A stretch of 64,000 nt of DNA from JAQVCM01 sp040403095 (GCA_040403095.1 JBBALI010000016.1:11652-75651), one strand, 5' to 3'. Positions 26,057 to 36,105 are shown, counted from the first letter of the stretch. Notes: generated by a model not told the origin, from the sequence alone. A program made the numbers and translations.

Positions 26057-26653
26057 TTATCGAATAGATTGAATGATTTTTTTGAAATCATCGAATAAAT
26101 ACGCAGATAAATCTTGACTTGTAATAAATTGGAAAACATACCATTGATTGTTTTTCTCAACGGTGGCAATCACATATTTCATATCATAATCATATTCATC
26201 GACTCTACCGAAAAGTACTTCCATCGAACCCGGAAGTTTTGAACCTTTAGGTAAATCTGTTTTGATTGAGTTTTCCAAATATTGAAAGGAATGTCTGCGT
26301 TCATTCATGTAAAATTCATGAACAGCAGTCAATTTCGGAACTTCTTCGTAAAACGAAAACGAATACTCGTCAGCTTCGTTTGCATCAAACTGTTCAACAG
26401 AAATATAAACGCCCAACTGATAATTTACCTTCGAAAGTCCATCCGCTTTGTACATGAAATCGGTATTTCCTTTTTCAAAGTTTTTTGGTAAATCAAAGTT
26501 GATTCCTTTGTAATAATTTCTTTTCCAATTTTTAAAATCATAGTGGTTTTTGCGCAAATCTTTCAAATCTTGCGTATTCAAATCCGGGGTTGGACAACCA
26601 CATAAAATCAGCCAAAGTGATGAAAAAAGAGTAAAATACAAGATTATTTTCAT
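26057..26653 (-). CDS. Putative lipoprotein of unknown function
   Basis: A 198-residue protein with a lipoprotein signal (LILCGC, modified Cys at 19 or so). The mature part has FKNWKRNYYKGINFDLPKNFEKG and the end VFQFITSQDLSAYLFDDFKKIIQSI, an alpha/beta arrangement like PsbP/DUF1795-type proteins, but I cannot assign it. It is the first gene of a two-gene unit with the CoA-type Nudix hydrolase; no functional link is obvious. Confidence 0.68.
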   Translation of the reverse strand: MKIILYFTLFSSLWLILCGCPTPDLNTQDLKDLRKNHYDFKNWKRNYYKGINFDLPKNFEKGNTDFMYKADGLSKVNYQLGVYISVEQFDANEADEYSFSFYEEVPKLTAVHEFYMNERRHSFQYLENSIKTDLPKGSKLPGSMEVLFGRVDEYDYDMKYVIATVEKNNQWYVFQFITSQDLSAYLFDDFKKIIQSIR

Positions 26654-26983
26654 TCAGCTAAGGTATAAAAAATCAAGAATAAAATTTAAGGGAAGTAACC
26701 ATTTATTTATAGTTTGCTTTTTGTTGATGGTTTTTTAGATGAATTTAAAAAATTAAAGTTGGTATCAGCAGTACCAAATATTTTTAACGACGAATGAAAT
26801 GAGTCGCTAAAAACCACAACCAAAAATGACATTTTAGGAGAACATAAAGATATACTTATAAACCAAAGTGATCAATTTTTTGCAACGAAGATTCATTTAA
26901 TTCCTTTTCAACTGCAATTCAAAAATTCCTGACAAAAAAATAATCCCTAACTTTGTGTTTTCTTTAATTAATACAAGCATAGC
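26654..26983. other. 330-base intergenic region with two hairpins and the trhO promoter
   Basis: No gene seen. It holds a 6-bp perfect inverted repeat (TTGGTA at 26759-26764 with TACCAA at 26772-26777), then a second hairpin (TTTTTAACGAC at 26781-26791 with GTCGCTAAAAA at 26803-26813, one mismatch), and TAACTTTG (26948-26955), a -7 element 29 bases before the trhO ATG. Neither hairpin has the T-run of a terminator on its 3' side. Confidence 0.6.
26948..26955 (+). promoter_or_regulatory. -7 promoter element for trhO-lgt-lnt
   Basis: TAACTTTG matches TAnnTTTG and lies 29 bases before the trhO ATG. Confidence 0.6.
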
Positions 26984-28066
26984 ATGCAACTGTGGAATAC
27001 ATTAAGTAAAGAGGATTTGGTGAAAAAACTAAACGAAAGTGGTTATCGATTTGTAACTGTTTCTTTTTACCAATATGCGCAAATCGCAAATCCTCCATTG
27101 TTTAGAGATCATTTATTTTTGAAATGTTCTGAATTAGATGTCGTTGGTCGAATTTATGTCGCACACGAAGGAATTAACGCACAAATTTCTGTACCAATTC
27201 CCAATTTTGAAAAGTTCAGAAATACGCTCCAAGAAATCGAGTTTTTAAAAGGAATTCGTTTGAACATTGCGGTGGATGAATCAGCAACAGAACATGCTTT
27301 TTTGAAATTAAAAATCAAGGTTCGAGATAAAATTTTGGCGGATGGGTTGAATGACCAAACATTTGATGTAACTAACAAAGGAATTCATTTAAATGCTACT
27401 GAGTTTAATGATTTGACCAATGATCCAAACACGATTTTGATAGATTTTAGAAATCATTATGAAAGTGAAGTTGGATTTTTCAAAGGTGCGATCACGCCTG
27501 ATGTGGATACTTTTAGAGAATCTTTGCCCATTATCGAAGAATCGATTTTGAAGGGAAATGAAGATAAAAATATTGTGATGTATTGTACAGGAGGAATTCG
27601 CTGCGAGAAAGCTTCTGCTTGGTACAAGCACAGAGGGTTTAAAAATGTGCATCAATTAGAAGGTGGAATTATCAAATATGCGAATGATTGCGATGAATTA
27701 GGCATTGAAAATAAGTTTATTGGTAAGAATTTCGTTTTTGATGAAAGACGCGGCGAGCGAATTTCACCAGATGTGATTTCAAATTGTCACCAGTGTGGCG
27801 AAGCGTGCGACGAACACACCAATTGTGCAAATGAAGGTTGCCATTTACTTTTCATTCAATGCGATAATTGTAAAACAAAATTCGACAATTGCTGCTCTCA
27901 AGAGTGCACAGATATTCATCATTTACCAATGGAAGAACAAAAAGCCTTGCGCAAAGGTAAAGTGGTAAGCAATAAAATTTTCAAAAAAGGTCGTTCTGAA
28001 AAGTTAATTTTCAAAGAAAACAACCAAAAACCATTATCTTTCGCTTCAGAATCTCAAAATCAATAA
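26984..28066 (+). CDS. trhO: tRNA uridine 5-oxyacetic-acid-pathway hydroxylase TrhO (rhodanese-like)
   Basis: A 360-residue YceA-type protein that hydroxylates U34 of certain tRNAs. An N-terminal ferredoxin-like part (YVAHEGINAQISVP) is followed by a rhodanese domain with the catalytic loop CTGGIRCEK (Cys near residue 201) and the family sequence DFRNHYESEVG. The C-terminal 90 residues are Cys-rich (CHQCGEACDEHTNC, GCHLLFIQCDNCKTKFDNC), probably a zinc-binding site as in other TrhO proteins. It is the first gene of trhO-lgt-lnt; lgt starts 1 base after its stop. Confidence 0.93.
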   Translation: MQLWNTLSKEDLVKKLNESGYRFVTVSFYQYAQIANPPLFRDHLFLKCSELDVVGRIYVAHEGINAQISVPIPNFEKFRNTLQEIEFLKGIRLNIAVDESATEHAFLKLKIKVRDKILADGLNDQTFDVTNKGIHLNATEFNDLTNDPNTILIDFRNHYESEVGFFKGAITPDVDTFRESLPIIEESILKGNEDKNIVMYCTGGIRCEKASAWYKHRGFKNVHQLEGGIIKYANDCDELGIENKFIGKNFVFDERRGERISPDVISNCHQCGEACDEHTNCANEGCHLLFIQCDNCKTKFDNCCSQECTDIHHLPMEEQKALRKGKVVSNKIFKKGRSEKLIFKENNQKPLSFASESQNQ

Positions 28067-28067
28067 T

Positions 28068-28919
28068 ATGAATTTAGTCATCGATTGGAAAGTCAGTTCA
28101 GAAATCATTCCAGGTTGGGCAACACCCAATTTATATGGATTGCTGTTTGTAGGTGGCTTAATTATTGGATTTTTTGTAATCAAAAAAATGTTCAAAAAAG
28201 AAGGAATTCCTGAAGCTTTATTGGATAAATTGTTGATTTACATCGTACTTTCAACAATCATCGGTGCGCGTTTAGGACATGTTTTTTTCTATGATTGGGA
28301 AGCTTACAAGGCTGATCCAATTGCGATTTTTAAAATTTGGGAAGGTGGATTAGCTTCACACGGTGCTGCGATTTTGATTTTAGTTGCGCTGTATATTTTT
28401 TCAAAAAAGGAATCCAAACGCCCAATGATTTGGGTACTTGATCGCGTCGCTGCTCCAATTGCAATCGCAGGCTGTTTTATTAGATTAGGGAATTTGGTAA
28501 ATCATGAAATTATTGGCGTTCCAACTGATTTGCCTTGGGGATTTATTTTTAACAATGCTGGCGATGAATATTTGGTCGAAGGTATTCAGGTAGCAAGACA
28601 TCCTGCACAGTTGTATGAAGCTATTTATTATTTCTTTACGTTTTTCTTGTTGATGTATTTGTATTGGAAAACCAACGCTAAAAATAAGCCCGGAATTATT
28701 TTTGGAACTTTTATGATTGTACTGTGGACAGGAAGATTACTGATTGAATTTGTGAAAGTTGGACAAACCGAAAGAGACAATATCATGGCTTTGAACACAG
28801 GTCAGATGTTGAGTATTCCTTTCATCCTTGCAGGAATCGTTATTCTTTATCTCGGAATAAAAAGTAAACCTAAAGTAGAAACTTCTCCAAACGAATCTTT
28901 GGATTCGAAGATAAACTAG
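28068..28919 (+). CDS. lgt: Prolipoprotein diacylglyceryl transferase
   Basis: A 283-residue inner-membrane enzyme that transfers diacylglycerol from phosphatidylglycerol to the lipobox Cys of prolipoproteins. Seven hydrophobic segments are visible. Family motifs: IGARLGHVFFYDW, GGLASHGA, the Lgt signature RLGNLVNHEIIG near residue 140-151 and HPAQLYEA near 184. It is followed 25 bases later by lnt, so both ends of the lipoprotein maturation pathway are coupled here. Confidence 0.96.
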   Translation: MNLVIDWKVSSEIIPGWATPNLYGLLFVGGLIIGFFVIKKMFKKEGIPEALLDKLLIYIVLSTIIGARLGHVFFYDWEAYKADPIAIFKIWEGGLASHGAAILILVALYIFSKKESKRPMIWVLDRVAAPIAIAGCFIRLGNLVNHEIIGVPTDLPWGFIFNNAGDEYLVEGIQVARHPAQLYEAIYYFFTFFLLMYLYWKTNAKNKPGIIFGTFMIVLWTGRLLIEFVKVGQTERDNIMALNTGQMLSIPFILAGIVILYLGIKSKPKVETSPNESLDSKIN

Positions 28920-28944
28920 TTTCCATTCAATCTATCTTATTCAA

Positions 28945-30546
28945 ATGTTTAAATTCAATAGAAAACAACGCTATTTAGCAAGTTTATTAAGCGGTTTACT
29001 CTTAGTGATTTCGTTTCCTTTCACAGGAAGCTTGGCGCCAGTAATGTTTGTTGCGTTCGTTCCTTTGCTGTTGGTAGAAAATCAAATTGCTGAAAACCGT
29101 TTGCGTTCTTCCAATGTTTTTGTACACGCTTATTTGGTGTTTTTCATCTATAATGTTGGAACCACTTGGTGGATATGGAATGCAAGTCCAATCGGAGCAA
29201 TCATGGCTTTTGTGCTTAATTCATTGATCATGACATTGGTTTTTCAGATTTTCCATTTCACAAAGAAAGGTTTGGGATTCAAATTTGGTTTTTGGACATT
29301 CATTTTTTGCTGGATTGGTTTTGAATACTTGCATTTTCAATGGGAACTTTCATGGCCTTGGTTGGCACTCGGAAATACCTTTTCTAGAATGCCTTTTTTA
29401 GTTCAATGGTATTCTGTAACTGGAGTTCTGGGCGGTTCAATTTGGTTGTTGATGGGAAATATTTTGGTGTTTAGAATCATTGATAAAGTATATCTTAAAA
29501 AGCAAAATTGGAAATTTCAAAAAAATGTAATCATACAATTAGTTGCTTTAATTATTATTCCGACTGCGATTTCTTTAATTCAATATTTTAGCTATACCGA
29601 AAAAGGGAAAGATACAGAAGTAGTTGTTGCACAACCAAATATTGATCCATACAATGAAAAGTTCACGGGGAGTGTCAAAGATCAATTGGATAAAATTTGT
29701 GATTTAGCGGATCGAAATACAAGTAAAAAAACAGCTTTTGTTTTAGCGCCTGAAACCGCATTGCCATTTTCATTTTACGAAGATGAAGTGGAAAGAATCA
29801 TTTATTTTCCGTATTTAGTAGAACGCAAAGCCAAATGGCCGAACGCAACTTTGTTGATTGGTGCTTCAACTAGAAAGTATTTTAAAAACAAAAGATCACG
29901 CGCTTCGGTTAAAATTTTGGGTGGACCAGGTTACGAGGAATTTTACAATTCTTCTATGATGATCGATCATTTGGATCAACCTTCATTTATCCACAAATCG
30001 AAATTGGTTTTGGGCGTTGAGAAAATTCCTTTCTCCAACATTTTTCCTTTTTTAGAGGAATTGGCAATCAACAATGGAGGAACAAGTGGAACTTTAGGCA
30101 TTGAAGATGAATCTCAAGTTTTTAAATCCAACGGAATTACTTATGCGCCAGTGGTTTGTTATGAATCTATTTATGGTGAATTCATTGCACAACAATGTCG
30201 CAAAGGAGCTGAATTGATTTTTGTGATTACAAACGATGGTTGGTGGAAAGATACTCCTGGATACAAACAGCACATGTCTTTCGCAAGATTGCGGGCCATT
30301 GAAAATCGCAGAGCAGTTGCTCGTTCTGCAAATACTGGGATTTCGTGTTTCATCAACCAAAAAGGCGATGTCATCAAAGCATCATCCTGGTGGAAAGAAG
30401 ACAGTTTAAAAGCAACGTTGAAGCGCAATTCTGCGCAAACATTCTACACGCGCTATGGCGATTGGATGGGGAAATCTTTTGTGATTATCTCGCTGATTTT
30501 ATTTCTTTTTGCGGTTTACAAAAGAATTTTTTCTAGAGCGAATTAA
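28945..30546 (+). CDS. lnt: Apolipoprotein N-acyltransferase
   Basis: A 533-residue enzyme with N-terminal membrane helices (about residues 8-200) and a nitrilase-like domain. The catalytic triad is visible: Glu in APETALPF, Lys in VLGVEKIPF and Cys in VVCYESIYGEF. It adds the third acyl chain to lipoproteins at the inner membrane. Its last 4 bases overlap the end of the convergent ABC1 kinase gene. It is third in trhO-lgt-lnt. Confidence 0.95.
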   Translation: MFKFNRKQRYLASLLSGLLLVISFPFTGSLAPVMFVAFVPLLLVENQIAENRLRSSNVFVHAYLVFFIYNVGTTWWIWNASPIGAIMAFVLNSLIMTLVFQIFHFTKKGLGFKFGFWTFIFCWIGFEYLHFQWELSWPWLALGNTFSRMPFLVQWYSVTGVLGGSIWLLMGNILVFRIIDKVYLKKQNWKFQKNVIIQLVALIIIPTAISLIQYFSYTEKGKDTEVVVAQPNIDPYNEKFTGSVKDQLDKICDLADRNTSKKTAFVLAPETALPFSFYEDEVERIIYFPYLVERKAKWPNATLLIGASTRKYFKNKRSRASVKILGGPGYEEFYNSSMMIDHLDQPSFIHKSKLVLGVEKIPFSNIFPFLEELAINNGGTSGTLGIEDESQVFKSNGITYAPVVCYESIYGEFIAQQCRKGAELIFVITNDGWWKDTPGYKQHMSFARLRAIENRRAVARSANTGISCFINQKGDVIKASSWWKEDSLKATLKRNSAQTFYTRYGDWMGKSFVIISLILFLFAVYKRIFSRAN

Positions 30547-31856
30547 TCTAAAGTGTAATTCAATTTTACTTCTGCTTTAATCTGATTTAAAAGACCATAA
30601 ATTCCAAACATGGTGCGCATCACATAAATCGAGTGTTTTGGTCCACGTGCGTTATTCATGTTTCTGATTTCTTTGTCTTTGGCAATGTTTTCACCCATGT
30701 TATAAATCTGTTTGAAAAATGCATCGTCGCCAAAATCAAAGCTTGGTTGTCTGAAGGGTTTACCTAGCAATAAAATCATCTCTTCATAGGTGGCAATTAA
30801 GAGTTTTTGTTCCGCTTGTGTATCTTCTTCTCTCAATAAATCCAGAGTTCTGTAAAGTTCGAGTAATCTTACTTTATCGTTTAAAATAGCTGGATCAAGC
30901 AATTGAAAATAAGAGTCAAAAAAGTCTGACGGGATTTCTTTTACGCAACCAAAATCAATTACACAAAGATTATTTTCAGCATCAACAATGAAATTTCCAG
31001 GATGTGGATCAGCGTGTACTTTGCGCAAAACTTTCATTTGAAACAAACAAAAATCCCACATTGCTTGACCAATTTTATTCCGAATTTCTTGCGTAGGATT
31101 TGTTTTCAAAAATTCTGGCAACATTTTTCCATCAATCCAATCCATGGTGATGATTCTTTTATTTGACCATTCAGGATAATAAGTCGGAAAACGCAAACCT
31201 TCAAGCGGAGCACAATCTCTCGCAATTTCAGTTGCTTGTCTCAATTCGAGTTCATAATCGGTTTCTTCTAGAAGTTTGGATTCCACTTCGTCCATGTAAA
31301 CTTTCAAATCTGCTGCTTTCATTTTCATCATCTGAGCGGCCAAAGGTTTCACCATTTTCAAATCAGAACTGATTGAATCTGCCACACCTGGATATTGAAT
31401 TTTTACAGCTAAATCTTTGCCGTTTTTGGTGGCTTTGTGCACCTGACCAATGCTTGCAGCATGCACTGCGTCTTTGGAGAAAGTGTCAAAAAGGTCAAGC
31501 GGTTTTTGGTTGAAATATTGCTGAAAAGTTTTTAAAATCAACGGATAGGAGAGTGGTGGCGCATTGTATTGAGCCAGAGAGAATTTATCCTGATAAGCTT
31601 TAGGTAAAATTTGATTGTCCATGCTCATCATTTGCGCAACTTTCAATGCGCTTCCTTTCATTTCACTCAAGGATTTGTAAATATCTGCAGCATTGTCTTC
31701 ATGCAAAGTATCTTTTGATAAGTCTGGATGAATTGCTTTTTTTGCGTAATATTTGATATAATTCCCTCCAACTTTAGCTCCAGTTCCAATGATTTTCGCT
31801 GCGCGTTTCACTTTGGAAGTAGGAATGCTATTTTGTCCTTCTCCAGCCTCACTCAT
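30543..31856 (-). CDS. ABC1/UbiB-family atypical kinase
   Basis: A 437-residue protein of the AarF/UbiB/ADCK group. The N-terminal family motif reads KGSALKVAQMMSMD (near residue 68-81), with KVAQ in place of the usual KxGQ. VKIQYPGV, the catalytic region VHADPHPGNFIVD (near 288) and the metal-binding CVIDFGCVKE follow. UbiB members support quinone or lipid metabolism by ATPase-type activity; the target in this presumably menaquinone-using organism is unknown. It lies 2 bases after a TetR-type regulator gene and is probably controlled by it. Confidence 0.92.
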   Translation of the reverse strand: MSEAGEGQNSIPTSKVKRAAKIIGTGAKVGGNYIKYYAKKAIHPDLSKDTLHEDNAADIYKSLSEMKGSALKVAQMMSMDNQILPKAYQDKFSLAQYNAPPLSYPLILKTFQQYFNQKPLDLFDTFSKDAVHAASIGQVHKATKNGKDLAVKIQYPGVADSISSDLKMVKPLAAQMMKMKAADLKVYMDEVESKLLEETDYELELRQATEIARDCAPLEGLRFPTYYPEWSNKRIITMDWIDGKMLPEFLKTNPTQEIRNKIGQAMWDFCLFQMKVLRKVHADPHPGNFIVDAENNLCVIDFGCVKEIPSDFFDSYFQLLDPAILNDKVRLLELYRTLDLLREEDTQAEQKLLIATYEEMILLLGKPFRQPSFDFGDDAFFKQIYNMGENIAKDKEIRNMNNARGPKHSIYVMRTMFGIYGLLNQIKAEVKLNYTLD

Positions 31857-31858
31857 TT

Positions 31859-32494
31859 TTAAAATATTTTAGTTTTCAATGCAAATTTGCCAAAGTCTAA
31901 CATGGAATCGATTGGACTTGTTCCTAGCATATCAACACTTAAATTCACTGTTTTTTCGATGGCTGCATCAGTGTTCGCAAATTCAACTGAATCATCATTC
32001 ATCCAAACACGGAAAAGATAGGTGAAAACCAATTTAAAGCCTTTCGCAAAATGATTTCCAATGATTGGTCTGTCTTTGATTTCATCAGAAATTTTGCCAT
32101 CACTCAAAATATTTTCAACACGAGTTTCCATTTCTTCGAAAAACAATTTCCAGTCTTTCATCGTTTGAGGAGCTTTTTTTAGATCATTGTATTTTAGCAA
32201 CAAATAAGATCTTTGTGTTTGAAATTGTTCAAAAAGTGTGAAATACAATGCCAACAATTTTTCACGAGCAGAAAAACTTCCATACTGCGGATCTTCATCC
32301 ATGATTGAAAGTGTTTTCTTTAACAGATTTAATGGAATCGACTGCTGAACTTGCTCTAAATTTCCAAAACTTTGGTAAAATACAGTTTCTTCAATTTTGA
32401 TTTTTTTAGTCAATTCAAATACTGAATGCGGTGCGCGACCATTAAGTAATTCAAACTCAATGTACCCTTTGGTTATTTTTTCTTCGGTTGTCAT
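31859..32494 (-). CDS. TetR-family transcriptional regulator
   Basis: A 211-residue helical protein. The first 50 residues look like a TetR helix-turn-helix in degenerate form (ITKGYIEFELLNGRAPHSVFELTKKIKIEETVFYQSFGNLEQV), and the rest is an all-alpha ligand-binding-like domain. It is the first gene of a two-gene unit with the ABC1 kinase. The pairing suggests local control of the kinase gene, possibly in response to a lipid-like ligand; this is inference. Confidence 0.78.
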   Translation of the reverse strand: MTTEEKITKGYIEFELLNGRAPHSVFELTKKIKIEETVFYQSFGNLEQVQQSIPLNLLKKTLSIMDEDPQYGSFSAREKLLALYFTLFEQFQTQRSYLLLKYNDLKKAPQTMKDWKLFFEEMETRVENILSDGKISDEIKDRPIIGNHFAKGFKLVFTYLFRVWMNDDSVEFANTDAAIEKTVNLSVDMLGTSPIDSMLDFGKFALKTKIF

Positions 32495-32814
32495 GTTGTA
32501 ATATTTACATAATGAGTCTTAAAATTACTACAGATAATTGGATAAATATTCGAAAAATCTATATTTTTTTTCACCGTTTTGAATTTTTAAGAATTACTCA
32601 AAAAGAGTGCACATTTATTGTTGATTCACCTTTGTTGTTAAGGTAATTTTTCTAATTATCTTCTTCTTTAACAATCAGTTTTTTTATTTGTTTGGGAATA
32701 ATAGAAGAATATATTAAAGTTTGGTTAACATTCATTGTTTTTGAAAGCAACCTTTCTGCTAAAAATGTATCTTTGTTGTAATACTTTATTTCTAGAATTT
32801 TCGTTAATACTCCT
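32495..32814. other. 320-base divergent intergenic region
   Basis: It separates the TetR-type gene from the type B surface protein gene. The only supported feature is TATCTTTG at 32768-32775, 39 bases before the surface protein ATG. The rest is AT-rich with no open frame or strong hairpin that I can see. Confidence 0.6.
32768..32775 (+). promoter_or_regulatory. -7 promoter element for the type B surface protein
   Basis: TATCTTTG matches TAnnTTTG and lies 39 bases before the ATG at 32815. Confidence 0.55.
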
Positions 32815-35800
32815 ATGCGTTATCTCTTTCTATTTTTTTTAGTTCTGATTTCTAATTTTTCTCGCGCTACTCATGTTATGGGAGGGGAGATTACTTGGAC
32901 TTGTCAGGGCGGAAATTACGTTTTTGAATTGATTTTTTACCGTGACTGTAATGGCGCAGAAGTAAATACTGTTAGCGAAACAATCCAAGTTTGGAATCAT
33001 CCTACTCTCACAAGCATTGATGTTGCTTTTATATCTAGAACAGATATTTCTCCAATTTGTAGTCAAGTTGCTGGTTCACCGCCTCAATTGGCTTGCGGAA
33101 CTGGAACTGGAGGAGGAAATGGAATTGGTGCGATTGAAAAAGTTACTTACAGAAGTTTACCCATTACATTGGCAGGAATTCCGCCTGTTGGAGGTTGGAT
33201 TTTTACAGCGCAAAACTTTTCTAGAAGCAATGCAATTACCAATTTGGTCAATCCTTCAAATTACGGGATAACTATTTCAGCTTATATGTTTGCTGTTCCA
33301 AATTCCCCAACTGGATGCGTGGATTCTTCACCAAAATTTTTGCAAGAACCTTATTTGGTAACGTGTGCAGGATCTCCGTATGTTTATAACATGAATGCAG
33401 TTGATGCTGATTTAGATTCAATTGCAATCAGTTTCGGCGCACCTTTGAATAATTTCAATTCAGGCGTTTTTAATCCTCCTGCAAATCCAATTGAGGTTCC
33501 CTTTGAAGTTGGATTTAACGCTAATTCGCCAACGCCAGATAATTCATTCAACGGAGCAAATGTTCCCACTTCGGTCAATAATAGCACTGGAGAATTGACA
33601 TTTTTAAGCAATACAATTGGAAATTTTGTTGTCAAGGTGATCGTTAAATCATACAGAAATGGCGTATTGATTGCCCAAGTTGAGCGTGAAATACAATTGG
33701 CTGTAATCAATTGTCTTCCAACAAATAATGCGCCTGTAATTGCTGGTCCATTTGGTGGATTGTTTGAAACAACAATCAACGCGGGTGATTTGGTGAATTT
33801 CAATTTGGCTTCTTCTGACGTTGAATTATTGCAAGATGGTACACCACAAAATAATTTATTGACTGCCTCAGGCTTGATGTTTGGAACCAATTATACAAGC
33901 AATACAGGTTGTGGAATTTTTCCTTGTGCTACATTAAATTCAACGCCTACGATCACAGGTGTACAAGGAGTTTCAACGAATTTCAATTGGCAAACAAGTT
34001 GCGACCATTTGGTAAATCAATATGGTATTGTGGCTGAAGAAGTACCTTATCATTTTGTTTTCAAAGTGCAAGACAATTACTGTCAAGTTCCCAAAGTGAC
34101 TTATGCCACAGTTACAATCCATGTCAAAAATCCGGGCATCATTCAACCGCCAAAAATCAATTGCATCCAAACTGCTGTCAACGGAAATATTACAATAAAT
34201 TGGACGCCGCCAACTGATCCAAACGGAACATTTGTCTCTTATGTAATCAGAAGAGTTTCTTCCGTTAATGCAATTGCAAGCGTCAATAATATCAATTTGA
34301 GTTCTTATAATATCGCTGGTATTACTACACCTGAATCTTTTTACATCCAAGTTATTTCTGGTTGCAATGGCAATACAGTTTTATCAAGTGATACTGTTTC
34401 TAACATTGTTTTGTCATTGACAAATCCATCTAACGGAACGGCAGTTTTGAGTTGGAATGAACCAGTTTCTCCTTATAATCCTGAACTAAATCCTTATTAC
34501 CATATCATGCGAGAATATCCAGCTGGGACTTGGACTTTAATCGACAGTGTAGCCTACGGAACGCAAACATTCAAGGATACAATAGATATTTGTGATGCAT
34601 TTTTGAATTATCAAATTGTCTTGCCAACTACAAGTTGTGATTTTACGAGTAACATTGTTGGCGACAATTTCGAAGACATGATCACACCGGATATTCCAAT
34701 CATTTCTTCTGTTACAATTGATACTTTGACTGGTGATGTTACAATCACTTGGGATATAAATGGTCAAGAAGATACATACGGATATGTAGTTTATATGGCT
34801 GATCCAGATGGTGTTTTGTTTGAATTAGATACAACGTGGGGAATCAATAGTAATTCTTATACGTTTAGCCCAAATACTTCAACCTCTGCGTTGATGTTTT
34901 CTGTGGCAGCGTTCGATTCTTGTTTCACCGTTTCAACACCTTCAACTTATCAAACCTCAGCCAAAAGTGATCTGAATACCACCGTTTTTGTTCAATATTC
35001 GTATAATGTTTGCGGACAAACGGCGAATTTAACTTGGACACCATACATTGGTTGGCCAGATTTTCTCGAATATGAAATTTACGGTCGAATGAATGGTGGG
35101 CCTTGGACTTTGTTCGGTACATCGATATCTCCCAATTTTTCAATTCCTGTTTTAGGTTTACAACTTTATGATTTTGTGATTCGTTCAAAAAGTGTTTCTG
35201 GAAATCAATCGTTTTCAAACAAAATCAATGTTTCTGCTGTTGCTCCAAGCGCTCCTTCATTTAATTACATTCGAGTTGCGACTGTAATCGATAAAAAGAT
35301 TACCATCAGACACGACATAGAACTTGTTGGCGGAATCAAAGAATTGTCTTTAGAGCGAAAAAATGAAGTGGGTATTTTCGAAGCAGTTCAAACAATACCC
35401 GCTGCAAATAGTTTCAATACTTTCATTGATGAAGATGTAAATACCGACCGATATAGTTACACATACCGCGTCAGAATTATCGATAGTTGCGGAAATCAGG
35501 CAGGAGCATCCAATGAAGTTACAACGATTTTATTGAAAGTTCAATCAGATGAAATCAATATGAAAAATTATGTGAGTTGGTCGCCATACATGGGCTTTAA
35601 TGGAAGTATTATTAGATACAATTTATATAGAGGTTTTGACGGCGTTTACGATTGGTCTCCATTGGCTGTTTTGTCAACCAATCATTTAAACTTTGTAGAT
35701 AATTTAATTAACTATTTTGATTTAAGTGGTAAAATTTGCTACTACGTCGAAGCTGTTGAATCAATGAATATTTATGCTTTTTCAGAAATCAGTCGTTCGA

Positions 35801-36102
35801 ATGAAACGTGTTCAATTTATGAGCCACTGATCTATATTCCAAATGCTTTCACGCCAGGGGGCATCAATCCGATTTTTAAACCTGTTGTCTCTTTGATAAA
35901 TCCAAATTCTTATAAACTTTCGATTTTAAGCCGTTGGGGTGATGTGATTTTTGAAAGCAAAGACATGAATGAAGGTTGGGACGGAACAATTACGCTTTCA
36001 GATCAGAAAGCAGAAACCGGCTTGTACATGTATGTGTTGAGAGTCAAAGATGGTGATGGAGAAGAAATTACTAAACGGGGACATGTTTCACTATTGAGAT
36101 AA
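32815..36102 (+). CDS. Surface protein with fibronectin-like repeats and T9SS type B C-terminus
   Basis: A 1095-residue secreted protein with a signal peptide (RYLFLFFLVLISNFSRA) followed by the start THVMGGEITWTCQGGNYVFELIFYRDC as in many large Bacteroidota surface proteins. The middle has repeated fibronectin type III-like modules (for example INWTPPTDPNGTFVSYVIRR, LSWNEPVSPYNPELNPYY, LTWTPYIGWPDFLEYEIYG, VSWSPYMGFNGSIIRY). The last 85 residues are a gliding motility-associated/T9SS type B domain (YIPNAFTPGGINPIFKPV, SRWGDVIFES, GWDGT). Likely an adhesin or matrix protein on the cell surface. The potassium channel gene starts 3 bases after its stop. Confidence 0.9.
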   Translation: MRYLFLFFLVLISNFSRATHVMGGEITWTCQGGNYVFELIFYRDCNGAEVNTVSETIQVWNHPTLTSIDVAFISRTDISPICSQVAGSPPQLACGTGTGGGNGIGAIEKVTYRSLPITLAGIPPVGGWIFTAQNFSRSNAITNLVNPSNYGITISAYMFAVPNSPTGCVDSSPKFLQEPYLVTCAGSPYVYNMNAVDADLDSIAISFGAPLNNFNSGVFNPPANPIEVPFEVGFNANSPTPDNSFNGANVPTSVNNSTGELTFLSNTIGNFVVKVIVKSYRNGVLIAQVEREIQLAVINCLPTNNAPVIAGPFGGLFETTINAGDLVNFNLASSDVELLQDGTPQNNLLTASGLMFGTNYTSNTGCGIFPCATLNSTPTITGVQGVSTNFNWQTSCDHLVNQYGIVAEEVPYHFVFKVQDNYCQVPKVTYATVTIHVKNPGIIQPPKINCIQTAVNGNITINWTPPTDPNGTFVSYVIRRVSSVNAIASVNNINLSSYNIAGITTPESFYIQVISGCNGNTVLSSDTVSNIVLSLTNPSNGTAVLSWNEPVSPYNPELNPYYHIMREYPAGTWTLIDSVAYGTQTFKDTIDICDAFLNYQIVLPTTSCDFTSNIVGDNFEDMITPDIPIISSVTIDTLTGDVTITWDINGQEDTYGYVVYMADPDGVLFELDTTWGINSNSYTFSPNTSTSALMFSVAAFDSCFTVSTPSTYQTSAKSDLNTTVFVQYSYNVCGQTANLTWTPYIGWPDFLEYEIYGRMNGGPWTLFGTSISPNFSIPVLGLQLYDFVIRSKSVSGNQSFSNKINVSAVAPSAPSFNYIRVATVIDKKITIRHDIELVGGIKELSLERKNEVGIFEAVQTIPAANSFNTFIDEDVNTDRYSYTYRVRIIDSCGNQAGASNEVTTILLKVQSDEINMKNYVSWSPYMGFNGSIIRYNLYRGFDGVYDWSPLAVLSTNHLNFVDNLINYFDLSGKICYYVEAVESMNIYAFSEISRSNETCSIYEPLIYIPNAFTPGGINPIFKPVVSLINPNSYKLSILSRWGDVIFESKDMNEGWDGTITLSDQKAETGLYMYVLRVKDGDGEEITKRGHVSLLR

Positions 36103-36105
36103 TCT

